Translations under genes and position numbers: made by a program
Notes under the pieces: generated by a model
The model's database searches: none
Told to the model about the DNA's origin: nothing
The model's input: only the letters and a program-made list of their open reading frames with translations
In this document: in pieces, positions 24,997 through 33,692 of the stretch
Layout of the letters: each line of letters opens with the position of its first letter
Position numbering within the stretch: position 1 is the stretch's first letter
From: Caldilineaceae bacterium
Lineage (GTDB): Bacteria > Chloroflexota > Anaerolineae > Caldilineales > Caldilineaceae
Reading direction: 5' to 3'
Assembly: GCA_022823185.1 (NCBI GenBank)
Contig: JAJDXQ010000043.1
Coordinates: forward strand, 248,001 to 312,000
Length of the DNA stretch: 64,000 bases

Positions 24997-26082
24997 TCAG
25001 ACTCCTCCTTTGACTGATTCGAGTTCAACCCAGCCGCCGCCGCTGGCGGCCGAGCGGGCGATGGCCGCCATGGCGCGCATGGAAGCGAGGCCGTCGTGGA
25101 CGGTGGCGCCCCATTGGGGCTTGCCATGGAGGATGGTATCGGCCCAGCCTTCGAGCTGCTGGCGGTAGCCGTGGCCATCCTGGCCGAGCGGGCGCGTGTA
25201 GAGGTCGTCCTCGGTGGAAAAGCACTCTACCGCGCCGGCCTTGTGGTACCAGGAAAGGGGCAGGCGGCCGCGGACGCTGCCATGTTCGCCCTGGATGCGG
25301 AAACCCTCTTCGAAGTCGCCTGCGACCGTGATGGTCAACTCCAGATTGCCGAGGCTGCCGTCGGCGAATGCGACGTCTACGAACCAGCAGTGACGGTCAA
25401 AACGGTGCAGGTAGCGGGCGCGCGCCTGCACGATTTCGCTCTTTGCGAGGAAACGTGTTGTGTCGGTCAGATGGCTGCCGTGGGCCAGCATGAGATAGCG
25501 GCGGCGGTCAGCTTTGGGATTGCCCGCTGGACGGAGTGCGCCGGCGCTGGACTCGACGAGCGGCTGGAGCGCGTCGGTCATGGTGTAGCGGTGGACCGAG
25601 TCGTAGTACCAGAGCTGGGCGGACATGAGGCCGCCGATTCTTTCCTGGATAAAGCGGCGGGCGTGGATGACGCCGGGGTCGAAGCGGCGGTTGTGGCCAA
25701 CCTGGAGGGTGAGACCGGAGGCGTCAGTTTCGTCGCGCAGCCGTTCGCATTCTTCGACTGTGACGCCCATGGGCTTTTCGACCAGGACATGCTTGCCGGC
25801 TCTGAGGGCCTGGACGGCGAGGTCGACGTGGAACTGATCGGCTGCGGCGACGATGACGGCCTCGACCTGGGGATCGGCCAGCATGTCGGCATAGCGTGTA
25901 AAGCTGCGCTGGGGACGATGGATGGCGGCGACGCGGGCCAGGAGATCGGGCGCGGCTTCGCAGAGGGCGTATAGCTGGGTATTGCGTCCTTTGCGGCAGG
26001 AATCCAGATGCGCGATCTGGGCGATGGCTCCGGCTCCGACGACGGCGATGCGAAGCAGGCGCGGCTCCTTGGGGATGGGCAT
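24997..26082 (-). CDS. Gfo/Idh/MocA-family oxidoreductase
   Basis: NAD(P)-dependent sugar or polyol dehydrogenase, 361 residues. Rossmann motif 'VVGAGAIAQIAH' near residue 15, EKP (about 101-103) with the catalytic Lys, and an alpha/beta C-terminal domain with 'HGSHLTDTTRFL'. The downstream isomerase begins at the very next base after the stop. This pairing is common in inositol and rare-sugar catabolism, but the substrate is open. Confidence 0.88.
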   Translation of the reverse strand: MPIPKEPRLLRIAVVGAGAIAQIAHLDSCRKGRNTQLYALCEAAPDLLARVAAIHRPQRSFTRYADMLADPQVEAVIVAAADQFHVDLAVQALRAGKHVLVEKPMGVTVEECERLRDETDASGLTLQVGHNRRFDPGVIHARRFIQERIGGLMSAQLWYYDSVHRYTMTDALQPLVESSAGALRPAGNPKADRRRYLMLAHGSHLTDTTRFLAKSEIVQARARYLHRFDRHCWFVDVAFADGSLGNLELTITVAGDFEEGFRIQGEHGSVRGRLPLSWYHKAGAVECFSTEDDLYTRPLGQDGHGYRQQLEGWADTILHGKPQWGATVHDGLASMRAMAAIARSAASGGGWVELESVKGGV

Positions 26083-26107
26083 GTGAAGCTCCGGCGGTTG
26101 TCGGGGT

Positions 26108-27349
26108 TCAGTCGATCAGAGCCTGGTAGGCGGCGACACGGAATTCGCGGGCAGTGGGGTAGTGACCGGCAGGCATGAACTGGGTCATGAAGATTCCGAA
26201 CATGTTTTCGACGGGATCGATCCAGAATTGGGTGGACGCGGCGCCGCCCCAGGCGTAGTTCCCGACGCTGCCGGGCGTGCTGGTGGCGGGGAGATCCGTG
26301 AGCACGCTTACGCCCAGGCCGAAGCCATAGCCTGCGTCGACATTGTCGCCGATCCCGATCGGAATCAGGCTGGGCGGCAGATGGTTGGCGCGCATCAGTT
26401 CGACGGTCTTGGGTCCGAGGAGCCGGTTGCCATCGAGGGCGCCGCCGTTGAGGAGCATCTGGCAGAAGCGCTGGTAGTCGCCGAGGGTGGAGACGAGGCC
26501 GCCGCCGCCGGAAAGAAAGGCAGGAGGCCGGGTGAAGCGGCTGTCGCGAGAGGCTTCGTGGAGGGCGATGGCGGATCCGTTGTCGCCTGGTTTGTCGTCG
26601 GAATCGGTATCGCTGCCGAGGGTGAAGCCGCCGGGGGGACAGTAGCAGGCGGAGAACCGGTCTACGGAGTCGGCGTGGACGTGGAAGTCTGTGTCATCCA
26701 TGGCGAGCGGCGTGAAAATCTCCTGGCGGAAGAAATCGTCGAGCGATTTGCCGGAGACAACCTCGACGAGGCGGCCGAGGACGTCGGTGGCATAGCTATA
26801 GCGCCAGCGGGCGCCGGGGTGGTAAAGCAGGGGCAGCGCCGCGAGGCTCTGCACGAATTCCTGCAGGGACAGCTGCTGGCGTTCGCCAAAGGTCTGGCGA
26901 TACAGGTTCTCGACGGGGGAGTCCTGCCCCCAGCCGTAGCTCAGGCCGGCGGTGTGCATGAAGAGGTCTTTGACGGACGGGGGGCGCTGCGGCTGCACAA
27001 GATTGTCGAGGTCGCCGACGCAGACCTGGGCATCAGAGAATTCAGGCAGGTAGTCGGCCACCGGGTCGTCGAGGAGGAAACGGCCATCCTCGAACAGCAT
27101 GAGGGCGGCGACAGCGGTGATCGGTTTGGTCATTGAGTAGATGCGGAAGATTGTATCTTCGGTCATGGGCTGCCCGGTCTCGAGTTCGCGATGGCCGAAG
27201 GCGTTGCAGTAGGCAGTTTCGCCGTTGCGGCAAACCATCCCGAGGACACCGGCAAGTTTTCCTTCATCGACGTAGCGTTCAAGCAGCCTGTCGATACGGG
27301 AGAGGCGTTGGACAGAGAAGCCGGCACGTTGCATTTGATTGGTGGACAT
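26108..27349 (-). CDS. Serine hydrolase of the class C beta-lactamase family (tandem copy 1)
   Basis: 413 residues. The catalytic S-x-x-K is SMTK in 'IYSMTKPIT' (about 70); the second motif is Y-S-Y in 'RYSYATDVLG'; a GGA replaces the KTG box ('AWGGAASTQFW'). The family includes esterases (EstB-like), D-aminopeptidases and real beta-lactamases. Activity here is probably esterase or peptidase. Strongly similar along its full length to the gene at 27433, so the two arose by tandem duplication. No signal peptide. Confidence 0.88.
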   Translation of the reverse strand: MSTNQMQRAGFSVQRLSRIDRLLERYVDEGKLAGVLGMVCRNGETAYCNAFGHRELETGQPMTEDTIFRIYSMTKPITAVAALMLFEDGRFLLDDPVADYLPEFSDAQVCVGDLDNLVQPQRPPSVKDLFMHTAGLSYGWGQDSPVENLYRQTFGERQQLSLQEFVQSLAALPLLYHPGARWRYSYATDVLGRLVEVVSGKSLDDFFRQEIFTPLAMDDTDFHVHADSVDRFSACYCPPGGFTLGSDTDSDDKPGDNGSAIALHEASRDSRFTRPPAFLSGGGGLVSTLGDYQRFCQMLLNGGALDGNRLLGPKTVELMRANHLPPSLIPIGIGDNVDAGYGFGLGVSVLTDLPATSTPGSVGNYAWGGAASTQFWIDPVENMFGIFMTQFMPAGHYPTAREFRVAAYQALID

Positions 27350-27432
27350 TGGGATTCCTTGAGTTTGTATGGGGTATGGGCGCCCGAACTCCGATATGCC
27401 AGACTTTCGGCAAACTGCCACAGTCTTTCAGC

Positions 27433-28701
27433 TCAGTCGACGAGCGCTTGATAGACGGCCAGAGTGAATTCACGTTCGATTGAGTAGTAGTCGGAGGGAA
27501 TGAACTGGGTCATGAGCAGGGCGGCCATCTCTTCCAGCGGGTCGATCCAGAATCGAGTCGTGGCCAGGCCGCCCCACCCATAGTTGCCGACGCTACCGGG
27601 GAAGCCGAAGGCATGTGGATCGACCAGGGCGCTCATGCCAAGGCCGAAGCCGTGGCCGGCGCGGGGACCGTCGCCAATTTCGATGGGAACGAGGTCGGGC
27701 GGCAGATGGTTGGCGCGCATCAGTTGCACAGTTTTGGGGCCGAGCAGGCGTGTTCCGTCCAGGACACCTTCATTGAGCAGCATTTGGCTGAAGCGCAGGT
27801 AGTCGTCAAGAGTGGAGACGAGGCCGCCGCCGCCGGAGAGAAAGGTCGGAGGCCGGGTAAAGCGGCTTTTGGCCGGCGCGTCATACAGTGAAATCGACCC
27901 CGCGGCAGGTTCCTGATGCGCGTCGCGATGGCCGGGTCTCCTGTTTGCCCTGTTGGCGAGATCGCTGCCGAAGTTGAAACCGCCGGGCGGGCTGTAACAG
28001 GCGGCAAAGCGGTCAACCGACTCTGCCGGGACGTGAAAGCCGGTATCGGTCATGGCGAGCGGCCCGAAGATCTCCTTTTGGAAGAATTCTGCGAGCGTCT
28101 TGCCGGAGATCACTTCGATCAGGCGGCCAAGCACATCAGTGGCGCGGCTGTAGCGCCAGCGCGTGCCGGGATGGTATAGCAGGGGCAACGGGGCAAGTTT
28201 CCGGACGAAGGTCTCCAGAGACAGAAGCTCGATGTTGCCGAGGGTCTGGCCGTAGAGTTTTTCGACGGGAGAGTCGTCGCCCCAGCCGTAGCTGAGGCCG
28301 GCAGTGTGCATCAGGAGGTCCTTGATTGAAGGGGGCCGAATGGGCGGGACGAGGTTGGCGAGGTCACCTGCGCAGACCTGTACGCCGGCAAATTCCGGCA
28401 GATAGGATTCGATGGGATCATCGAGGAGAAAGTGGCCGTCTTCGAAGAGCATCAGAACGGCCACGGAGGTGATCGGTTTTGTCATGGAGTAGATGCGGAA
28501 GATTGTATCCTCAGTCATGGGAAGATCGGCCTCGAGGTCGCGATGGCCGAAGGCGTTCTTGTATGCGACTTGGCCCTTGCGGTAGATGAGGCCGATGGCC
28601 CCGGCCAGGTAGCCGCCTTCGACGTAGCGTTGCAGCAGGTTGTCCACGCGGGACAGGCGATGAACTGAGAATCCGGCACGTTGCGGTTGCGTTGTCGTCA
28701 T
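27433..28701 (-). CDS. Serine hydrolase of the class C beta-lactamase family (tandem copy 2)
   Basis: 422 residues. Shares with the downstream copy the start 'QRAGFSV-RLSR-D-LL-RYV', SMTK, 'HTAGLSYGWG', 'RATDVLGRL' and 'LSGGGGLVSTL'. It differs by a longer low-complexity loop ('ANRANRRPGHRDAHQEPA'). ATG 28701 is chosen because similarity begins there; the open frame continues into the MFS gene. The MFS stop is 91 bp upstream, so transporter and hydrolases may form one operon. Confidence 0.88.
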   Translation of the reverse strand: MTTTQPQRAGFSVHRLSRVDNLLQRYVEGGYLAGAIGLIYRKGQVAYKNAFGHRDLEADLPMTEDTIFRIYSMTKPITSVAVLMLFEDGHFLLDDPIESYLPEFAGVQVCAGDLANLVPPIRPPSIKDLLMHTAGLSYGWGDDSPVEKLYGQTLGNIELLSLETFVRKLAPLPLLYHPGTRWRYSRATDVLGRLIEVISGKTLAEFFQKEIFGPLAMTDTGFHVPAESVDRFAACYSPPGGFNFGSDLANRANRRPGHRDAHQEPAAGSISLYDAPAKSRFTRPPTFLSGGGGLVSTLDDYLRFSQMLLNEGVLDGTRLLGPKTVQLMRANHLPPDLVPIEIGDGPRAGHGFGLGMSALVDPHAFGFPGSVGNYGWGGLATTRFWIDPLEEMAALLMTQFIPSDYYSIEREFTLAVYQALVD

Positions 28702-28792
28702 GTGGCGTCCTTGTTTCGTTGTTTCGGCGTGTGAACTGCTGGCATCGTCCTGGTTCCAGGCCAGCGGAAGGGAGGTCTCCAGGCGGCGCAGC

Positions 28793-30010
28793 TCAATCGG
28801 CTGCGGCAGGGGCGGATGAGAGTTCGGCGCGTTCAGGGATTGGCAGGTGGACGAGCGCGGCGAAGATGCCGAGCGCGATGCCCGCGATCCAGAGCGGCGT
28901 GTAGGAGCCGGTGGCATCGTAGAAGCGTCCTCCCAGCCAGACTCCGATGAATGCGCCGATCTGATGGCTGAAAAAGGTGATGCCGTAGAGGGTTGAAAGG
29001 TAGCGCGCCCCGAAGAAATGGGCAACCGAACCGCTCGTCAGCGGCACCGTGGCGAGCCAGAGGAAACCGATTGAACCGCCGAAGACGAGGGCGGAGGCGC
29101 GTGTGACCGGTGTGAGCAGGAAAATGAGGATAACGACGGCGCGGCCAAGGTAGATGAGGCTCAGCATCTTTTTGCGCGAGAAGCGGTCGCCAAGCCAGCC
29201 GAACGTCATGGAGCCGAGAATGTTGAATGCGCCTACGAGCGCGAGCGCGCCGGCGGCGACGAATTCGGGCAGCCCATGGTCGCCGAGGAAGGCGGGCAAG
29301 TGGGCGCTGATGAAAGCGACGTGGAAGCCGCAGACGAAGAAGCCGGTCGTCAGAAGCAGGAAACCGCGGTGGCGGAAGGCTCTCTGCAGAACATCGCGGA
29401 AAGGCTCGTCGACCTGCGGTGTATGCGCGTTGTCCTGCCGGTTGCCCGAACGACGGGGGAGACCGAATGCCATAAGCGCGACGACGGCGGGGACGGCGGC
29501 GAGGGCGTAGAGCGCCCCCTGCCAGCCGAGATTCGAAAGGAGAAGCTGGGCCAGGGGCGGCACCACGAACATGCCTGCGGAACCCATCGCGGTGATGATG
29601 CCGAAAACGCGGCTGCGCTGCTCTTCAGGGACCAGTTGGGCCACCGCGCCCAAGACGACGACAAATGAGGTGGCGTTCATTCCGAGGCCGACGAGCAGTC
29701 CGAAGGAGAGAGACAGGCCCATCGTCGTGGTGACGAGTGTCACGAGCAGCAGGCCGGCGGCGTACATGGCCGACCCGGCGATGACCACCTGCCGGGGGCC
29801 GAAACGGTCCGAGAGGAGGCCGATCAGAGGGAGACCGAAAAGAAGATTGTTGACGGCGAATGCGATGCTCAGGTTTTCGCGCCCGGTTCCCAGCGCTGCG
29901 GTGATGGGCGTGAGAAAAAGGCCGAAGCTGGAACGGATGCCGGAGCTGATCATCACGGCCAGGGAGGCCGAGATGATGGCAGCGACGAGCAGTTTGCGCT
30001 GGCTGCTCAT
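28793..30010 (-). CDS. MFS transporter (oxalate/formate or monocarboxylate-like)
   Basis: 405-residue major facilitator with about 12 helices. 'SSGIRSSFGLFLTPITAALGTGRENLSIAFAV' and 'GLLSDRFGPRQVVIAG' are typical of the OFA/monocarboxylate-like group, which carries small organic acids. Upstream of the two serine hydrolases on the same strand; it could import the substrate or export the product. Substrate unknown. Confidence 0.86.
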   Translation of the reverse strand: MSSQRKLLVAAIISASLAVMISSGIRSSFGLFLTPITAALGTGRENLSIAFAVNNLLFGLPLIGLLSDRFGPRQVVIAGSAMYAAGLLLVTLVTTTMGLSLSFGLLVGLGMNATSFVVVLGAVAQLVPEEQRSRVFGIITAMGSAGMFVVPPLAQLLLSNLGWQGALYALAAVPAVVALMAFGLPRRSGNRQDNAHTPQVDEPFRDVLQRAFRHRGFLLLTTGFFVCGFHVAFISAHLPAFLGDHGLPEFVAAGALALVGAFNILGSMTFGWLGDRFSRKKMLSLIYLGRAVVILIFLLTPVTRASALVFGGSIGFLWLATVPLTSGSVAHFFGARYLSTLYGITFFSHQIGAFIGVWLGGRFYDATGSYTPLWIAGIALGIFAALVHLPIPERAELSSAPAAAD

Positions 30011-30142
30011 GCTGGACCCCTGGACTGAATCGTTAAGCGGAATTGGGAATCAATCTGGGGGCGCATGTCGTATTCCAAGGGTAGCGATGGCGCGTTGATC
30101 CGCGAAGACCGGCTCGGCGGGCAAGGTTGCATGTGTTTGAAC

Positions 30143-30994
30143 TCACGTGTCGCGGGCTTCGGACCGCCGGACGATGGAGACATATACGACGGCGGCGATG
30201 ATGGCAAAGCCGAACCATTGGAGGGCATAGCTGAGGTGGTTGCCCTCGGAAAAGGACAGGTCGGGTTCGATGCGATGGGGAAGAGAGTTCAGATCGGATC
30301 CGGCGCGAGGGCGGCTATTGCCAGCGCCCTCTCTGCCGGCGGGCGTCAGCTGCAGGACCACAGGAAGCAGGTTGTAGGGCAAGGTCTGATCTATGGCCTC
30401 GACATCGAGTCGGTACCAACCGGTTTGTGTGTCCTCCGGGATGGCGGAGATTGCGCCATCGGGCCGGCGGCGGGTGGGTTGCAGGATTCCGAACTGGGGC
30501 CCGTTCTGTTGTTCGTCGAAGACACGCCATGTGGCTGCATTGGCCTCGCCATGCGGGATCCAGCCGCGGTTGACCAGGACGGCTTTTTCGGCGCCGGCGA
30601 TGCGAAGGGGCGTTACGAGATGGTAGCCGGGCTGGCCGGCATAGCTCTGATTGCGGATGGCGACCTGGCGGGCGTAGTCGAATTCGCCAGTTGCGACGGC
30701 CTGGCGGTCGCGGAGATCTCCCGGGGGCAGAGGCGCGTCGGAGAGCTGTATGGGGGGCGCGGCGAGGGCGACGCGGCGCTGCTGGTTGAAGGCCCGCCTC
30801 TGTTCGAGACGGTCGAGCTGCCAGAGGCCGAGCGCGGCCATCGCGGCCATGGCCAGAAGAATGACAAGGGTCGGTAGGATCCGGCGGCGGCTGAAGAGGA
30901 GCGCGAGAGTGGCTGCCGTTTCACGGGCAAACAGGGCGGCCTCGGCCGCGCTCGGAGGCCGCTGCGCCGCGGGTGCATCGGGCAGCCGGGCCAT
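30143..30994 (-). CDS. SURF1-family cytochrome oxidase assembly protein
   Basis: 283 residues with two membrane helices, near 38-57 and 258-276, and a periplasmic domain between them, as in SURF1/Shy1, which helps insert heme a. Signature pieces are 'GLWQLDRLEQRRAFN', 'VNRGWIP' and 'HLSYALQWFGFA'. Its ATG overlaps the preceding stop by one base (TAATG). Last gene of the cytochrome oxidase run. Confidence 0.93.
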   Translation of the reverse strand: MARLPDAPAAQRPPSAAEAALFARETAATLALLFSRRRILPTLVILLAMAAMAALGLWQLDRLEQRRAFNQQRRVALAAPPIQLSDAPLPPGDLRDRQAVATGEFDYARQVAIRNQSYAGQPGYHLVTPLRIAGAEKAVLVNRGWIPHGEANAATWRVFDEQQNGPQFGILQPTRRRPDGAISAIPEDTQTGWYRLDVEAIDQTLPYNLLPVVLQLTPAGREGAGNSRPRAGSDLNSLPHRIEPDLSFSEGNHLSYALQWFGFAIIAAVVYVSIVRRSEARDT

Positions 30995-31662
30995 TACGAG
31001 CTGCCTCCGGCGGGGGCGGGGTGATGCTCATTGCCCGGCGCGGGACTTTCGGCTGGCACGGGTGGCCTGGTCATCAAATAGAGCAGCGCCGCGCCAGCCA
31101 TCAGGAGAAGGGAGAGAAGGCCGCCGAGAACGGCCTGCCACGGAAAGGCTTTGGGCAGAATCTCGTCCTGAAAGGAGACAACCTGCGGTGGTTCACAGGG
31201 AGAGTCAGAGGACGCGGGCTGCTGGGCGGCGCCGGCTGGTCCACAGCCGGGCGAGGCGATGCGAACCTGAATTGCCCAGCTTCCCTTTTGCGCGGGCTCG
31301 AAGGAGGCTTCATAGAAGAGCTTGTTGAGCGCGTCGTCGTGAGTGGCTTGCGCGCTGAGGGTAGCCCCGCTCTCCTGGTGCACAAGCTCGACGACGATGT
31401 ATGCGTCGAGGACGGGTCCTCCGGCGAGGCCGGTGGTGTCGCCTTCAATGTTTTCGGTGAGGGCGATGGTCACGTGGTATTCGCCGACCTGAGGGGGTTC
31501 GGGATCGGACCAGGCGTAGACGCGGAAGGGCCCTGCGGGCACGTTGTTGAGGTGTTGGAGGCCGACGCCGCCGTGCGCCAGAAGGGGGCTTGGCAGGAGG
31601 AGGCCGGTCAACAGGAGAAGCGCGAGCAGTCGTGTGTGGAAGGTGTGCTGTGACTTAAGCAT
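30994..31662 (-). CDS. Secreted membrane-anchored FixH/YtkA-like protein
   Basis: 222 residues: N-terminal signal peptide or anchor ('LLALLLLTGLLLPSPLLAHGG'), a beta-sandwich-like periplasmic domain with 'GEYHVTIALTENIEG' and 'AQKGSWAIQVRI', one membrane helix at about 175-195, and a Pro/Ala-rich tail. The layout and position suggest a YtkA/FixH-like factor, possibly for copper delivery or oxidase assembly, but I recognise no copper motif beyond the early His. Overlaps SURF1. Confidence 0.65.
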   Translation of the reverse strand: MLKSQHTFHTRLLALLLLTGLLLPSPLLAHGGVGLQHLNNVPAGPFRVYAWSDPEPPQVGEYHVTIALTENIEGDTTGLAGGPVLDAYIVVELVHQESGATLSAQATHDDALNKLFYEASFEPAQKGSWAIQVRIASPGCGPAGAAQQPASSDSPCEPPQVVSFQDEILPKAFPWQAVLGGLLSLLLMAGAALLYLMTRPPVPAESPAPGNEHHPAPAGGSS

Positions 31663-31743
31663 GTTGTTTGCCAGGCATCGCGGGCTCGGGGCCTGCGGGG
31701 TCGAGCGGCACGGATAGGGCCGCTGAAGGCCGGGCCGCGGCCG

Positions 31744-32679
31744 CTAACTGCAGGCCACGGCGGTGGGGCGGCTCTCGTCAGCGCGATTGTGAAGGCGCAT
31801 CACAGGAGGATGCGGCCTGCGGGATTGGGCTTTGTGTTCGGCGGTCATCAGGAGGCGGGCCAGCAGAACCAGCGCGGCGATGACATACATCATGCTGCCC
31901 GGAATCCACATAATGAGGCCGCCCCAGATCTGATCATCGAGGACGCTCAGGCCGTAGAGACGCGGAATTGACTCGTAGTAGGGATAGATAGGCGTCGCCG
32001 CGAAGGAGAGGGCGACGCCAAGCAGCATGTTGGGCGGGATCATGGCCAGCACGTAGGCGACGCGCAGCCACTGGGCCGGTTTGGGATGGAAACGGGGGGC
32101 GGCGGCGGTGACGTGCCACCAGAAGAGCAGGGCCGCGCCGACAAATGTGAAATGCTCCAGCCGGTGGACAGCTGGGAAGCGGAGGGCGAGACTGTAGGCG
32201 TTGCCGTCGTGCCAGGCGAAGAAGACGAGGACGTAGATCGCCCAGGCGCCGTACGGGGCGGTCGCCTTGAGAAGACTTTGGCTGAGGAAGGCGTCCCTGC
32301 CCAGCCAGGCCGTCACGCGGCGGAAGGCGGCGGAGAGAGAGGCGCGCAGGCGGGAAGGCAAGGCCCACAGAAAGGTTGGGAACGGGTTTGCCAGGAGCAG
32401 GAGGGGCGGCGCGACCATCATCAGGAGGAGATGCTGGACCATGTGGGCGGAGAACAGCTGTCCGCTCAAGACATCGATTGGGGATAGCAGGGCCAGGGCC
32501 AGCGCAAGGATGCCGCCGGTGTAGGAAGCGAGGCGCCAGTGGTTGGCGAATCTGCCGTCGCTGCGGCGGCGCAGTCTCAGCCAGCCGGTGTAGTGGAGCG
32601 CGGCCAGCAGGATCAACGGCACCAGGACCTCGGGGCGGAGGTCCCAGGACAGGAGGAGCGCTTTCGTTAGCGGGTTCAT
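31744..32679 (-). CDS. ctaG: Cytochrome c oxidase assembly protein CtaG (caa3 type)
   Basis: 311-residue integral membrane protein of the Caa3_CtaG family, about seven helices. 'SAHMVQHLLLMMVAPPLLLLANP' (about 78-100) is the family signature; other conserved parts are 'RLEHFTFVGAALLFWWHV' and 'GGLIMWIPG'. CtaG is needed for CuB insertion or caa3 activity. Starts 52 bp after the ctaE stop. Confidence 0.93.
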   Translation of the reverse strand: MNPLTKALLLSWDLRPEVLVPLILLAALHYTGWLRLRRRSDGRFANHWRLASYTGGILALALALLSPIDVLSGQLFSAHMVQHLLLMMVAPPLLLLANPFPTFLWALPSRLRASLSAAFRRVTAWLGRDAFLSQSLLKATAPYGAWAIYVLVFFAWHDGNAYSLALRFPAVHRLEHFTFVGAALLFWWHVTAAAPRFHPKPAQWLRVAYVLAMIPPNMLLGVALSFAATPIYPYYESIPRLYGLSVLDDQIWGGLIMWIPGSMMYVIAALVLLARLLMTAEHKAQSRRPHPPVMRLHNRADESRPTAVACS

Positions 32680-32731
32680 CTGCGATTGGGATCGGTCCTA
32701 CGCTACGAACGTCGCCGAGCAGGCGCTTCAA

Positions 32732-33406
32732 TCAGTGGGGCACGTCGATGGTCGTTCCGATCAGGTAGATGGCCGGATAAAAGAAGATCCACACAAGGTC
32801 CACATAGTGCCAGTAGATTGCGCAGGCTTCGACACCCCAGTGCCGTTCGCCGGAGAAGTGACCTTTGCGGCCCAGCCACCAGACGTTGAGGATCAGGATG
32901 ACGCCGGAGAGGACGTGCAGGGCGTGCATGCCGGTCATGCCGAAGACGACAGCGCCGAAGACGCCGTCAGTCGGTTTGAGATGGCCTTTGACGATGCCGG
33001 GGAACATACCCCATTCCCAGACGACGACGCCAACGAGAAAGGCCGTGCCGAGAAAGGCTGTAATGAGAAGGCTGGTGAGGAAGTCGGTCCTTTTATCGTT
33101 GGCGATAGAGACTTCGGCGCGGTTCATGAAGTAGCTGCTGAGCAGGAGAACGGCGGTGACGACAAGGCCGGCGAACTGGTCCAACTCGGGCCGGACGACT
33201 TCGCCGTGGGGGCCGCGCCAGAGGTAGAAGCGGGTAACCAGCAGGGCGAGGAAGAGGAAGGCTTCCGAGGCGAAGAACAACCACATGCCAAGCCGGTTGC
33301 GGCGCGTGTTCTCGAGGTAGGTTGCCAGGCCGGATTCGCCGGCGTGGTGATGATCGTCGGCGGCGTGGCCGTGTTCGGGGCCATGCTCGATAGCGGTAGC
33401 GGTCAT
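32732..33406 (-). CDS. ctaE: Cytochrome c oxidase subunit III
   Basis: 224 residues, a short five-helix subunit III as found in quinol/caa3-type oxidases. The His-rich N-terminus ('HGPEHGHAADDHHHAG') is followed by 'NRLGMWLFFASEAFLF', and 'TGMHALHVLSGVILI' and 'YWHYVDLVWIFFYPAIYL' are conserved. Its ATG shares one base with the ctaF stop (TGATG). Confidence 0.96.
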   Translation of the reverse strand: MTATAIEHGPEHGHAADDHHHAGESGLATYLENTRRNRLGMWLFFASEAFLFLALLVTRFYLWRGPHGEVVRPELDQFAGLVVTAVLLLSSYFMNRAEVSIANDKRTDFLTSLLITAFLGTAFLVGVVVWEWGMFPGIVKGHLKPTDGVFGAVVFGMTGMHALHVLSGVILILNVWWLGRKGHFSGERHWGVEACAIYWHYVDLVWIFFYPAIYLIGTTIDVPH

Positions 33407-33627
33407 CAGTGTTCATCCTCCGACCAGATGCTGCGGATGTGCATGAAGTAGTTCACGACGAGGATGCCCTTCAGCAAAGCCAGGATCATCAGAATGGCGA
33501 AGGAGTCGAAAGGCGGCGTAATCGCGGCATAGTATTCGACGAGCGTCAGGATGGCAAGGATGACGGCGACGATGATGCCTTCGCGATAAATTGCGGATTT
33601 TCGTTTGGTGCGGCTTTGTTCACTCAT
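33406..33627 (-). CDS. ctaF: Cytochrome c oxidase subunit IV
   Basis: 73-residue two-helix subunit IV of the caa3 type ('GIIVAVILAILTLVEYYAA' and 'ILMILALLKGILVVNYFMHI'). The conserved 'K-x-x-x-V-x-x-x-F-M-H' is present. ATG 33627 follows GAGAG; the open frame could extend 12 residues further. Confidence 0.92.
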   Translation of the reverse strand: MSEQSRTKRKSAIYREGIIVAVILAILTLVEYYAAITPPFDSFAILMILALLKGILVVNYFMHIRSIWSEDEH

Positions 33628-33692
33628 TTGGACTCTCTTCTCGATGCAGACGCGTGAATGCAATGGCTACCTGGCAGGCTTCGCCTGAAACG

